Of a stretch of DNA of 64,000 bases, positions 49,206 through 61,636 are shown piece after piece (position 1 is the first letter of the stretch; each line of letters opens with the position of its first letter). The stretch lies in NCBI GenBank assembly GCA_002633005.1, contig NMRA01000203.1:300874-364873 (forward strand), given 5' to 3'. Below the pieces are notes generated by a model. It was not told where the DNA came from, ran no database searches, and was given only the letters and a program-made list of their open reading frames with translations. The stretch comes from Phoronis australis (lineage: Eukaryota; Phoronida; Phoronidae). The position numbers and the translations under genes were made by a program.

Positions 49206-52200
49206 TTATGTATTGTCTCTGGAACTATTGCTGTCTGTTTCCAAAGTAATACTTTCGGGATCTTCATCTGCAAAATACTTGTCCTCTTCATCGTGTTCTA
49301 GAATATCCAATGGGTCATATGCAGTGTTTGAGTCGATGTCTCTGTAAAACAAGACACGGTTCAACGCTAGATGTTATAAACAGTTTGCACTACACAACTT
49401 CCAATTTACAATTTTCAGGGAGCAGTGATCTTCGCAGATTCCATCAACTACGAAAAATTACCAGCTTTGTGTAGATAATTCAATATATTCATATGCATAC
49501 AACACAAACACGTGCAGGCACAAGCACGCATGCACACATATACACACACGCATACACACACACACCATTTTTGCTTTTGCCTAAGGTATCTTTATCCAAA
49601 GTTGATGATGGAAACAACGCTATGCAGGACTGAATTAAGTGAGGAGAATTTTATGGCTAAAGCTCCCCTCAAATGAATTTGCTGATGTTGAACAACTCAC
49701 TAAATGAGCTATTTCAATGTGGATTTAGATAAAAGGATCGGTCTACACTTTGATTCAAAATTATTTGAGATTCAGAATGTTATGTACTCTTTTTTCCAGA
49801 CAATACCTCAGTATTCCAGGTACAGAGAGTATGAACAAGTCATAGTGTCCAGAATTCCAACAGTGGTTTTTCAATAAGTTTGTAATGCCATGTATGCATG
49901 CCTGCATACCTACATGCATATGTGTACATGTAATGTGGACGCATAATCATTAAGAAACACACAAGTAGCTTGACAGTAAGTGACAAACCAACAAAAGTGC
50001 GTCGGGAAATCAGTGAATAAAATAGTTATCACAAAATCTCGAATAACTTGGGCACAATAAGATGTAGCAAAAAACAGATGACAGTGCTTGGCGAGATCTA
50101 TCTACATAAAACATTTAAAAAATCTCTCAAAGGAAGATAGTTCCATAAAGATAAAATCGGAAAATGGCCACATAATCATTTAATTCGACTTTTATGAGAT
50201 GTAAAAATAAACTGTTTTTCTTTCTCGCCAATTTTGTGTCTAATTTTAACCAAGAACCACTGACGAAGCACGTTGTGTATCAATTTCATATCGATCGAAA
50301 AAATGCTATCTGTAGTGTGCAAACCAAGAAACAAACAAGAACAATGCAGAGCGTTGAAATGTGGACACAAATGCACTGCAAACGTGGTAGTTCTAGCAAT
50401 GTTTATTTGTATCATAAAAATGGTCACTAGATGGTGCAAAAATTTCCAACCTATCCAAAAACCAGCACATGTCAACACTTCTTTAATAGAAAGCAATTTC
50501 CCAAATTTCATAAAAATCTGTCAAGTAACTTCAGAGAAACAAAGGAAAACAGAAAAAAATGAAATTGCCACTAGGGGGCACAGCATTAGTTGGATCCACC
50601 TGAAAAACGTCTGCTGTTAGCTTCATATAAATACACTTACTAAATTTAATAAAGATCCTGCAGTGAGTTTAAGAGATACAGCTATGGGCGCAAAACAAAA
50701 CAAAACTACCACTAGGAGGCGCCACAGTAGTTGAAGTCGTCATCGTCACCTGTCCTCTTCCCACTGAGAACATATATATGCCAATTTTCAAAATCATAAT
50801 TAGAATGGTTTGGTTGACAGCGGAGTGGAAGCCAAAAAACAGACTCGAAAACAGCAAAAATGGTCACACTTGCTAAATTTAGTGAAGATCTTCCAAACAG
50901 TTTAAGAGATACAGCCATAGGCGCAAAAAAACAAAACTGTCACTAGGAGGCGCCACAGTAGTGAAAGTCATCGGAAAGTCATCATGAGCCGTCCTCTTCA
51001 TAGTAAGAAGATAAATGCCAATTTTTACAATCATGTTTAGAGCGGTTTGGTTGATAAAGGGGTGGACGCCAAAAACCACATTCGAAAACAGTAAAAATGG
51101 CCACTGGGTGGCAAAAACTACGTCGAATCCATCCGAAAACGAGAGGATAGTGTCACCTCATTAAAAGATGCCTATATGCAAAAGTTCACGAAAATACATT
51201 GAGGACCTTTGAAGGCACAGAGGTAACCGTAAAAAACTAAAATTGCCAATAGGGAGCACACCGGTAGTCAGATACGTCCAAAAGTTTGCTCATGCCATCC
51301 CATCCATGACAGGAACATGAGCAAGATTTCATGAACATACGTGAAAGGGTATTGGAGATAAAGCAGNGCAAAATACTTGTCCTCTTCATCGTGTTCTAGA
51401 ATATCCAATGGGTCATATGCAGTGTTTGAGTCGATGTCTCTGTAAAACAAGACACGGTTCAACGCTAGATGTTATAAACAGTTTGCACTACACAACTTCC
51501 AATTTACAATTTTCAGAGAGCAGTGATCTTTGCAGATTACATCAACTACGAAAAATTACCAGCATAAAGATAAAATCGGAAAATGGCCACATAATCATTT
51601 AATTCGACTTTTATGAGATGTAAAAATAAACTGTTTTTCTTTCTCGCCAATTTTGTGTCTAATTTTAACCAAGAACCACTGACGAAGCACGTTGTGTATC
51701 AATTTCATATCGATCGAAAAAATGCTATCTGTAGTGTGCAAACCAAGAAACAAACAAGAGCAATGCAGAGCGTTGAAATGCGGACACAAATGCACTGCAA
51801 ACGTGGTAGTTCTAGCATTGTTTATTTGTATCATAAAAATGGTCACTAGATGGTGCAAAAATTTCCAACCTATCCAAAAACCAGCTCATGCCAACACTTC
51901 TTTAATAGAAAGCAATTTCCCAAATTTCATAAAAATCTGTCAAGGAACTTCAGAGAAACAAAGGAAAACAGAAAAAAATGAAATTGCCACTAGGGGGTAC
52001 AGAATTAGTTGGATCCACCTGAAAGTCGTCGTCTGTTGTTAGCTTCATATAAATACACTTACTAAGATCCTGCAGTGAGTTTAAGAGATACAGCTATGGG
52101 CACAAAACAAAACAAAACTACCACTAGGAGGCGCCACAGTAGTTGAAGTTGTCATCGTCATCTGTCCTCTTCCTACTGAGAACATATATAAGCCAATTTT

Positions 52201-55200
52201 CAAAATCATCCTTAGAATGCTTTGGTTGACAGCGGAGTGGAATCCAAAAAACAGACTCGAAAACAGCAAAAATGGCCACACTTGCTAAATTTGGTGAAGA
52301 TCCTTCAAACGGTTTAGGAGATACAGCCATAGGCGCAAAAAAAAAAAAACTGTCACTAGGAGGCTTCACAGTAGTGAAAATCTTCGGAAAGTCATCATGA
52401 GCCGTCCTCTTCATAGTAAGAAGATAAATGCCAATTTTCACAATCATGTTTAGAGCGGTTTGGTTGATAAAGGGGTGGACGCCAAAAACCACATTCGAAA
52501 ACAGTAAAAATGGCCACTGGGTGGCACAAACTACGTCGAATCCATCCAAAAATGGGAGGATAGTGTCATCTCATTAAAAGATGCCTATATGCAAAAGTTC
52601 TCGAAAATACGTTGAGGACCTTTGAAGGCACAGAGGTAAACGTAAAAAACTAAAATTGCCAATAGGGAGCACACCGGTAGTCAGATCCGTCCAAAAGTTT
52701 GCTCATGCCATCCCATCCATGACAGGAACATGAGCAAGATTTCATGAACATACGTGAAAGGGTATTGGAGATAAAGCAGCAGACGCCAGACAGACGCCAC
52801 CCAAGTGGACGACCGAATGGATAGATGGGATAACAACATAATGCGTCCATGTATAAATATGTGGACGCACAAATTATGAATGGATTGTTAATGAAAATTC
52901 CAACCAGATCCATGCAAGGGGGGACAAAGGCACATGCTGGACACCCAAGCAGAGATAACAGTAATATACACAGTCCACACATAAATGTGGGCACATACAG
53001 CACACATCACAAATTTTTGTCCGACTGGTCGGCTAGGAGTCGACGACCGGCCGTCGACCGGCCGACAAATTAGCTGGCCACTCATAAGGCGACCCCCCAG
53101 CCGACTCTACAGCCGACCTTAGTTGAGCCCATGATCATAATATTTGCGCTATGTTCAAACCATTGTTTATGTTGCTTCTAAAATAAACTTTTGTTCTATT
53201 GCTGTACCAACATATTAAGAAATTGTACAAAAATAAACACTAATTATCTGAGGGAAAGCGCAATATACAGCGTGATAAAGTGATGACCAAGTGCAATAAC
53301 GAATTACCACAAATACGTCCTACTGTTGAGCATTCCCCGGCATGAAAACACTTGAGGTCGTAAACATCCAGCGTTGTATTCTGATTTTTATGCAAATTTA
53401 CTGTTACAGTAACATTTCAAATTTCTTGGTTGTTGATACTTTTTTATGCATAATGTATAATAAGTCTCATATCTAGAGTTCGAAATTATCTTTCCGCGAT
53501 ATCATTTTACGTTTGATTTGACCACTCCATCACCAATTCAACATTAAAGTTTACTTTGGTTTAATTTCACGCAATTCGTATATGTAGGTTGATTCAATTT
53601 TACCACTTTTCAACAGTTGAACAAAAGTTGATAAACCGACGGCAAGACCCACAGAGTGGCCACTGGTGAACGAACAGAGAACAGTTAAATGTTTGTTTGG
53701 CCAGAGTTCACCCGCTAAGTCATAAAATGGTAATTGCCGACCAAAGACACGCATAATCTGAATTGGTCGTCTATGCTAAACAACCACTTTGCTGACCCAA
53801 GTTCCGACCGCAGAGGCGACTCAGCAGACAGCTCCTAGCCGGACAAAAATTCATGATGTGTGCTGTAAAAAGAGGTCTGTAAACAAATAACCTGTATACC
53901 TGTAATCAAATTCCTTATCCTGTCCTTCAAGAAATCGTTCTTGCATAATATGGGCAAATTCATTTCTAAGTTGAAGTTTTTCCAATTCACTTGGCTGAAA
54001 TTTAGTTTGATCTGAAAATAAATGAGATAATTCAAAATGGCTGTAAAAGCCTTCTGTCACAAAATTAAGTTTACATTTAAACCACTTACTATTATGAAAT
54101 AGGTCTCAAATTGACCCTTAGCCAAAATAGATTCCTAAGTTTGTAAAGAATTGAAAGTTCACTATTGCTCAAGATGAGGTTCTACAAGTTGTCACATGCA
54201 TAGCCAAGTTGACTTTGTCACATGCATAGCTAAGTTGACTTGTCACATGCATAGCAAAGTTGACTTGTCACATACATAGCAAAGTTGACTTGTCACATGC
54301 ATAGCAAAGTTGACTTTGTCACATGCATAGCTAAGTTGACTTGTCACATACATAGCCAAGTTGACTTGTCACATGCATAGCAAAGTTGACTTGTCACATA
54401 CATAGCCAAGTTGACTTGTCACATGCATAGCAAAGTTAACTTGTCAAGACATGTCATTTTATTCGCTGAGCATGCATGGTCTCAAGGAAAACTGAACTGT
54501 CAGTTCTTTGCAAGATCAAAAACCACTTATTATATGAGTAAGGAACAAGTCGAGACCAATTATATAGTGGCAAGTGGTTTAAAGAAAAATTGATTTTCTT
54601 CGATGGAATATGGGTTTATTGCGACAATTGTCAATAAAACATAAAGGTCTGTAAAGACAGTTGACATTCTCCAAAAACCTGCCACCTGACTATTTTCTGC
54701 AAATATCATGCAAAGATTTTGAGCCCTAAAACAGTATCACAAATAACTGCAGTAATATCCTTCAAAGCAAATCAACTGCCGATTGAAGAAAATGACAACA
54801 TCGTATCTCATAAATAAGTGGTTGGATTTGAAACATGACTACGTTTAGAGTATCATAGCTGGAATTTCAAAGTGTGGCCATGGAATTGGTATCCACTCCT
54901 TGAAATTTGCAGCTAAAGTCCTGGTGCAGATTATAAAAATCTATAATGGTGCCACCAAATTTTTTACTCCAAGCAAATCTTCAAATTCTCTCTTCATCAT
55001 CTCACCCCCAGTGTCTTCATCAGACTCTTCTTCTGACTCTTCTTCCTCTGCCTGGTCATCCTACAAATAACACAAACATGTAGAAAAGAATGTACATGTT
55101 GCATTAAATTGTAAATCTTCACTTGCCTGGTTGAAGTTTACAATAGCAAGCTAATTATGCTAATGGTAACAATGTTCATGATCAACATTTTGATCTTGCA

Positions 55201-58200
55201 GCTTAAATCATCATCAAGTATGAGTCATGCTCAACATCACTTCACAATTAACAATCAATGCTGTAGAGCATGAATCATGCCTGATGGTGATTTAAGCTTC
55301 TCAATCAAAACGTTGATCATAAACATTTGTGTTGCTAGCTTCCTATTATACATCTAACCAAAAACTAACGAATGAAAGAAAAACAGAACTAAGTATTAAT
55401 TTATCAGAAATGACATAGCAAGCATGTTCCACTATTGCCAAGCTGTTTGAATAAGCATCTAACATTTTGGCTACTCATATTTTTGTTATTTTCAACTGAA
55501 ACCTTGAATGTGAATGATGTGCAAACTATTATGAGACACTTGAGAGAGATTTGCCACAAATTTGGACTACATACTGGGTGACGTGTTTGGGTTTGCTTTT
55601 CCCTATATCTGCTGCTGCAATCCACAACATAATTCTTATAATTAAACAATTTTCCTTTTTGCCACTGTTCATAGCCTAATATGTTGCATTGATGAACAGT
55701 TTAACATTTATTTAGCTCTGACCAGCCACTAGTTGTGTCATCTTGGAAAATGTTTAGAACAGAATTCCACTGCTTTGTGCCTGGTGATAATTGATGTGCC
55801 CATATATAAAACTTGACAAATAAGAACAAGTTATAAAGTAATGCAATCAAACACACTGTTTTTTACATAAGCCAGGATGACATGTTCACTTCATTCCTGA
55901 ATTTATTCCATCTTTGTCTATTTAAAGCATTTTAGTTAAATTTGTTTACAAATGTTCAGTAAAAAAATAAATTGGCCAAAAACACTTTAAAATTGTTTGC
56001 AATCAGGACACTACTAGATATGGCTTACCTCCTTTTCTTTTTGCCAATCATGAAGAACATTTTCATACTTATTTTCAATGAATCCCATCAGCACTGAAGA
56101 GAATCTAAGATCACTTTTGTCAATGTAGCCAGCAGCAACTTCTTTTCCTTCTTCTTCTGTCAGAAATTGTCCAATCATCTGCTCATATAACAACGGGTTC
56201 CTCGCCTTCATTTCTAATTCAGAAAAATAAGTGCCTTTTGAAACCATCTCCTTCATTGCCTGAAATCTTCGATTCTTCACTTCTTTTGCATTGCGCCTGC
56301 TATCTAAATGCTGACGTATGTCGTTGACATAGTAGTTTACCATGTAGTCACTTGTCCATGGACTGAAATATTCTAAGTCATCTTCACTTAGATATTTTCC
56401 GAATCTGCTCAGGAATGTTGCCTTGTTACTATCGAGTATTGTCTCGGCTATGAAGTATTTTTCAGATTTGGTTAAATCTGGCTCTCCTCGCTGTTGGTGC
56501 TTAAAATGAGCATCAGAGCTTGACAGCCTGTCCAACATGGCAGTTTTGATANTCACTTATTATACGAGTAAGGAATAAGTCGAGACCAATTATATACTGG
56601 CAAGTGGTTTAAAGAAAATTTGATTTTCTTCGATGGAATATGGGTTTATTGCGACAATTGTCAATAAAACATAAAGGTCTGTAAAGACAGTTGACATTCT
56701 CCAAAAACCTGCCACCTGACTATTTTCTGCAAATATCATGCAAAGATTTTGAGCCCTAAAACGGTATCACAAATAACTGCAGTAATATCCTTCAAAGCAA
56801 ATCAACTGCCGATTGAAGAAAATGACAACATTGTATCTCAGAAATAAGTGGTTGGATTTGAAACATGACTACGTTTAGAGTATCATAGCTGGAATTTCAA
56901 AGTGTGGCCATGGAATTGGTATCCACTCCTTGAAATTTGCAGCTAAAGTCCTGGTGCAGATTATAAAAATCTATAATGGTGCCACCACATTTTTTACTCC
57001 AAGCAAATCTTCAAATTCTCTCTTCATCAGCTCACCCCCAGTGTCTTCATCAGACTCTTCTTCTGACTCTTCTTCCTCTGCCTGGTCATCCTACAAATAA
57101 CACAAACATGTAGAAAAGAATGTACATGTTGCATTAAATTGTAAATCTTCACTTGCCAGGTTAAACTTCATAATAGCAAGCTAATGATGCTAATGATAAC
57201 AATGTTCATGATCAACATTTTGATCTTGCAGCTTAAATCAACATCAAGTATGAGTCATGCTCAACATCACTTCACAATTAACAATCAATGCTGTAGAGCA
57301 TGAATCATGCCTAATGGTGATTTAAGCTTCTCAGTCAAAATGTTGATCATAAACATTTGCGTTGCTAGCTTCCTATTATACACCTGGCCAAAAACTAATG
57401 AATGAAAGAAAAACAGAACTAAGTATTAATTTATCAGAAGTGACATAGCAAGCATGTTCCACTATTGCCACGCTGTTTGAATAAGCAGTATTATCTAACA
57501 TTTTGTGTACTCATATTTTTGTTATTTTCAACTGAAACCTTGAAAGTGAATGATGTGCAAGCTAGTATGAGACACTTGAGAGAGATTTGCCACAAATTTG
57601 GACTACATACTGGGTGACGTGTTTGGGTTTGCTTTTCCCTATATCTGCTGCTGCAATCCACAACATAATTCTTATAATTAAACAATTTTCCTCTTTGCCA
57701 CTGTTCATAGCCTAATATGTTGCATTTATGAACAGTTTAACATTAGCTCTGACCAGCAACTAGTTGTGTCATCTTGGAAAATGTTCAGAAAAGAATTCCA
57801 CTGCTTTGTGCCTGGTGATAATTGATGTGCCCATATATAAAACTTGACAAATAAGAACAAGTTATAAAGTAATGCAAACAAACATACGGTTTTTTATATA
57901 AGCCAGGATGACATGTTCACTGCATTCCTGAATTTATTCCATCTTTGTCTATTTAAAGCATTTTAGTTAAATTTGTTTACAAATATTCAGTAAAAAAATA
58001 AATTGGCCAAAAACACTTTAAAATTGTTTGCAATCAGGACACTACTAGATATGGCTTACCTCCTTTTCTTTTTGCCAATCATGAAGAACATTTTCATATT
58101 TATTTTCAATGAATCCCATCAGCACTGAAGAGAATCTAAGATCACTTTTGTCAATGTAGCCAGCAGCAACTTCTTTTCCTTCTTCTTCTGTCAGAAATTG

Positions 58201-59958
58201 TCCAATCATCTGCTCATATAACAACGGGTTCCTCGCCTTCATTTCTAATTCAGAAAAATAAGTGCCTTTTGAAACCATCTCCTTCATTGCCTGAAATCTT
58301 CGATTCTTCACTTCTTTTGCATTGCGCCTGCTATCTAAATGCTGACGTATGTCGTTGACATAGTAGTTTACCATGTAGTCACTTGTCCATGGACTGAAAT
58401 ATTCTAAGTCATCTTCACTTAGATATTTTCCGAATCTGCTCAGGAATGTTGCCTTGTTACTATCGAGTATTGTCTCGGCTATGAAGTATTTTTCAGATTT
58501 GGTTAAATCTGGCTCTCCTCGCTGTTGGTGCTTAAAATGAGCATCAGAGCTTGACAGCCTGTCCAACATGGCAGTTTTGATATTTGTGGTCACGTATGTA
58601 TCGTCTACTTTTGTATTCACATCCAACCCTGCCATAGAATTTTTATCATTATCAGCATCTGAAACAAGAAATATTATATTTATGTCTGGCTACCAGCTGA
58701 GTGAGTTTTGACAACCCATAAAGTTCAGTTAGTCTGCTCAATACATTCACTCCAATGCAAACCATTGCACACAACTTAAGATTTGCAAGATGACCACACT
58801 GGGCAGGAATTAAAAACATGATTTTATTGAAACAAATTAATCAAAATTGGAATCAAAGAGGGATAACATATTGGAATGCAGAAGAAAACACCTGTGCTGA
58901 TAGGTGTTCTAATATTATGATTTACAAATGCGTGAGTGAATTTATCCACCCAACAAAAGCAGGTGACTCATGTGACAGGTACAGGTGTGCAGATTTCATC
59001 CAATATCAAGTCCAAAAAGGCTCCATGGATAGGATATCATTCAAAGAACCTAATATTGAGTGTACCTGACCCAGTAACCTAATATTGAGTGTACCTGACC
59101 CAGTAACAGTGTTAAGTATACTAGGTGGCATAGCTGTATTTATCAGGGCCAGACTCAAATTTTTTTTAATTCACTAAATTCAGAGATGAACTTACCTCGC
59201 CCAAGAAATAAGCAACTTTTTAATGTTGGCTGAGCATTTAGGATATTATTCAGAACACTAGGCTACAAATGATATGTGCTTGATTTTCCAATTCTGTTCT
59301 TGATGAAAAAAGACAATTTACTGACAATATTGGTCAATTTCTCAGTATGACCTTTCTGAAACTCACAGAGGTTGGAAGCAGAAAGTTGCACTATTGCTGG
59401 AATCTGAGACACTCTCAAACATCTAAGATTACCAAAGTTCAAACTTCATGACACCTTTTGTTTTAGAATTATTTTATAATTTGTAAAAGGTTTTGCAGTC
59501 ACAGTGTACTTAGTTATAGCAACGTGACTTTGATGGCTTACCAGTGCGACAGTGCGAGGCTCAATTCGCCTAAAAGCTTTTGACGAATGAAAGGCCTACT
59601 GCTAGTTGAGACGGGGCAGTGTCTAATCTAGTCAATATTCAGCTCTTACCCTAATATCCCTAGGCAACAAAAACAAAACTGATGAATGCCAAAATCGCCC
59701 CATGAGTCTGACCCGGGGATCCGATAAAGATAGGTAAACAAGCCTGAAGTGAGTGAAGACCTGCTAAGTTAACCCAAGGATTAGGCCAGGAACACAGCAC
59801 TGTCAAAGAGAGGGAAGGTTGGCACTACTGATTGCAATCTTCCCACCATTTGCAGGCAAATCTCGTCGTAATGTAGCCTATCAGTTAGGACGATATCACG
59901 ATGTAACCCCACCCGCAGATCAAGAATAAGTCCCCGAACAACCTTGTTGAACATCCAT
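49206..59958 (-). CDS. CCDC97: CCDC97 homologue, 5-exon gene with exons duplicated by assembly
   Basis: Preferred minus-strand model: 59958-59943 (tentative first exon, MDVQQ), 58658-58060, 57090-57036, 54011-53900, 49341-49206. This gives 918 nt, 305 aa, with all phases fitting (human 343 aa). Hallmarks of the CCDC97/DUF2052 family are GEPDLTKSEK, NRRFQAMKEM, YFSELEMKARNPLLYEQMIG followed by QFLT, an acidic exon (EEEESEEESDEDTG), LRNEFAHIMQERFLEGQDKE followed by FDY, and the C-terminal acidic LEHDEEDKYFADEDPE. Human CCDC97 is reported with the SF3b/U2 snRNP machinery. I rely on the family for that. Second, allelic copies of exon pieces are at 56551-56029 (exon 2, cut by N), 55060-55006 (exon 3) and 51439-51368 (exon 5, cut by N). 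Exon 3 uses the strong GTGAGC donor, because reading through breaks phase. The first exon has a weak GTTGTT donor and is uncertain. Confidence 0.88.
49466..50144. other. 679-bp insertion or deletion between the two copies
   Basis: Present in copy 1, absent in copy 2, which goes straight from ACCAGC to ATAAAGATAAAATC. It holds a CA-rich microsatellite (49497-49566) and otherwise plain AT-rich sequence. I see no terminal inverted repeat or target duplication. Confidence 0.75.
50150..51366 (-). repeat. CCTAGTGG-family repeat array, copy 1
   Basis: In reverse orientation the core GGCGCCTCCTAGTGRC or a variant appears near 50426, 50570, 50709, 50940, 51102 and 51249. Around the cores recur AAGAGATACAGC, CCAATTTTCAAAATCAT, GTCCTCTTC and GCCAAAAA blocks. 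Units are irregular, 140-230 bp. No protein frame persists through it. Confidence 0.7.
51368..52779. repeat. overlap of contig ends, copy 2 (right contig start)
   Basis: It begins directly after N 51367 with GCAAAATACTTGTCC, as at 49270, and ends with GGAGATAAAGCAG at 52779, as the left contig does before the N. The sequence is unique from 52780 onwards. The CCTAGTGG-family array of this copy runs from about 51565 and continues to about 52860, where GCGTCCATGTATAAATATGT closes the family with its terminal palindrome. Confidence 0.85.
52998..53865. mobile_element. 868-bp MITE-like element flanked by TA
   Basis: The left end CAGCACACATCACAAATTTT plus TGTCCG and the right end CGGACAAAAATTCATGATGT plus GTGCTG are inverted repeats, flanked on each side by TA (52996-52997 and 53866-53867), as for Tc1/mariner-type insertions. 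The GC-rich inner ends (GGCTAGGAG, GACC and GGCC palindromes) also pair partly. There is no transposase. The element lies in CCDC97 intron 4, 32 bp from the exon 4 donor. Confidence 0.8.
54188..54445. repeat. 24-26-bp minisatellite, about 10-11 copies
   Basis: The unit TTGTCACATGCATAGCMAAG plus TTGAC varies slightly in spacing and at CATGCATAG/CATACATAG. It lies in CCDC97 intron 3. Confidence 0.95.
54524..56551. repeat. second contig-end overlap, copy 1
   Basis: It ends at N 56552 and repeats as 56554-58582 in the same orientation with scattered single-base differences and small indels. It contains a full copy of CCDC97 exon 3 (55060-55006) and a truncated exon 2 (56551-56029). Confidence 0.88.
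56554..58582. repeat. second contig-end overlap, copy 2
   Basis: It starts right after N 56552 with CACTTATTATACGAGTAAGG, as at 54524, and ends with GGCAGTTTTGATA at 58582, the last bases before the N in the other copy. The sequence after 58582 continues CCDC97 exon 2 intact. Confidence 0.88.
59048..59106. repeat. 29-bp direct duplication
   Basis: AACCTAATATTGAGTGTACC plus TGACCCAGT occurs twice in tandem in CCDC97 intron 1. Confidence 0.9.
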
Positions 59959-60164
59959 GGAGGCTGCCATTTTCAATCATATGGCATTGAAGGCCAATCA
60001 CCAGTGCGAAAACATCACGAAAGAATTCATTGGCAAATAGGAATTCTCCTTTTATCATCATTCGTTACGACCCGATCGAGGTCGCTGCAATAAGTCTTTC
60101 AGGTTGTTTAGTGAGTGCTCGAGCCTGCGAAGCGTTGGATTTCAGCGACGATATTGACAGTGTT
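59959..60164. promoter_or_regulatory. head-to-head promoter between CCDC97 and the COX20-like gene
   Basis: About 206 bp lie between the candidate start codons on minus (59958) and plus (60165). The segment is less AT-rich than its surroundings and has CpG-containing motifs (ACGACCCGATCGAGGTCGC). No TATA box is placed. It depends on both tentative first exons. Confidence 0.5.
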
Positions 60165-61636
60165 ATGGACGAAGACGTGAGAAACTACAAACCTCCTAAG
60201 AGGGTAAAATCGTTAAGATCGTTAAGAAGCATGTAAACAAATTTCTTGAACCGGTGTTACACGCGTGAGAGTCGTTCAGTCAAAAGGCAGTTGCTACTAA
60301 GCAAGCCAAGCCAGAACATAGTCATGGATATAGAGCCTTGGCTTTACTATTCACACCCAGAAGTTACTCCTTTCTACGGGACAAGCGTGCCACCTGCCTC
60401 CCAGGTCGGCCACATCTTTGACCTGGATTTCCTCTGAAATTGTTGGCAATCATTGTTGGATCGTGACTCCGGACTGAAGTGTCAGTTGTGAATTGTACAA
60501 ATGACACACGCTTAGTACTGCATTCCCACAATAACACCATGTGGCGTGTAATTTAAAGCTGAAATCGTAAATGTGTTATCTGGTTATCAAAAAGGGTAAT
60601 CTTCGTCATCGTTTAATGTATATCTGTAGATTGCAGTGCCCGATTAAGAGTTCTCGGAGGCCCTTAAAGTGACATTAAACTCCTCCTTCACAAAAACAAA
60701 TTTTTGATTGAGACCTTGTACCAAATGGAATCATTTATGTCGGATGTGCTATCTGGGCAAACTGACACTGTGACAGCTTGCGGGGCCATTATTTCCTGAT
60801 AGGCTCTACAAGTTGGGTCTTCGTGGCTTGTCATTTTATACACCATCTTAAAAGGATCTAACAGCATGACCCCTGTTGTTATTAGTCTGTCTGGTTTTTC
60901 TTCTCCTCTCCAGTGTTTCTGTCTATTTGGTAAAAGAATTGGTGACTGTAATGATTCTGTGGACATATAAAATCTGCACGAGTTGCCTCTAGTTTTGACA
61001 GTTATGGAAAGAAATGTTAAAAATACTTGGCTACCATGAGTTAGGATTCCCAAGTCACAACTGATGCGACCATTTCAACTCTCGAATATACAATGGTGTA
61101 AAGATCCCCTTTAATAGAGATCAGCATCGATTTGGAGAAATCTTTTGAATTTGTCCAATGTCACGAGGTCAGCCTGACCAGTTCTATCTACATCAGTCTC
61201 ACTAGGGTGCTTTTCATCAGTAGAGTGACTCTTCACTTGGTCACACATAGTGAGGTTAATTATTGGTTTTTATCAGATCATATCTAAATACAAAGGTTGA
61301 AAGAACCCAGGCTCTATTTTTCCACTTTCTTGTTGCGACATGAGAACTGGTGGAAACCACAAAGTATGTATAGAATAATAGTAAAAACTTTGTTGGTTCT
61401 TGGACTAATAAGGATGTCTTTTCAGTTGAGATGTTGTTGAGTTGCAGAAACATTCCTTGTGTTGAACAGTAGTTTAATTAGATGAATGAAGTGCTTGATG
61501 CTTCATGGACAACAATGTTATTGTTACTTGCAGACATATTCACAAATAATAAGTGAAACTCCATGCCTGAAGAAGTCTTTGTTTAATGGTGTAGCTGGTG
61601 GAATAACGACAGGACTACTTTCATTTTTATTTACAA
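60165..61636 (+). CDS. COX20: COX20-like gene, first two exons (partial)
   Basis: Exon 1, 60165-60203 (MDEDVRNYKPPKR, donor GTAAAA), joins exon 2, 61534-61636 (acceptor TTGCAG, donor GTAAGT), in phase 0. Exon 2 reads SETPCLKKSLFNGVAGGITT then GLLSFLFT and ends in phase 1. This fits the first membrane segment of COX20 (TPC, a small residue, then a Gly-rich helix ending FLFTS). COX20 is an inner mitochondrial membrane chaperone for COX2 in cytochrome c oxidase assembly. The second membrane segment must lie beyond 64000 or in an exon I cannot see. The frame is open upstream of ATG 60165, so the start could be earlier. The intron between the exons (60204-61533) holds nothing recognisable. Confidence 0.65.

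Larger units (their letters stand above)
49270..51366. repeat. overlap of contig ends, copy 1 (left contig end)
   Basis: This segment ends at N 51367 and is repeated immediately after the N as 51368-52779, in the same orientation, with scattered substitutions. Copy 1 has an extra 679 bp (49466-50144). It includes the 5' part of CCDC97 exon 5. An unmerged allelic overlap explains it better than a duplication. Confidence 0.85.

Noticed and set aside
54960-55006. CCDC97 exon 3 extended to read ELMKREFEDLLG and a stop
   Set aside because: The stronger GTGAGC donor lies upstream, and only that donor gives the phase needed to join exon 4, which carries conserved family sequence.
49206-58658. A true internal duplication of CCDC97 exons
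   Set aside because: Both duplications begin and end at single-N gaps and look allelic. A contig overlap is simpler.
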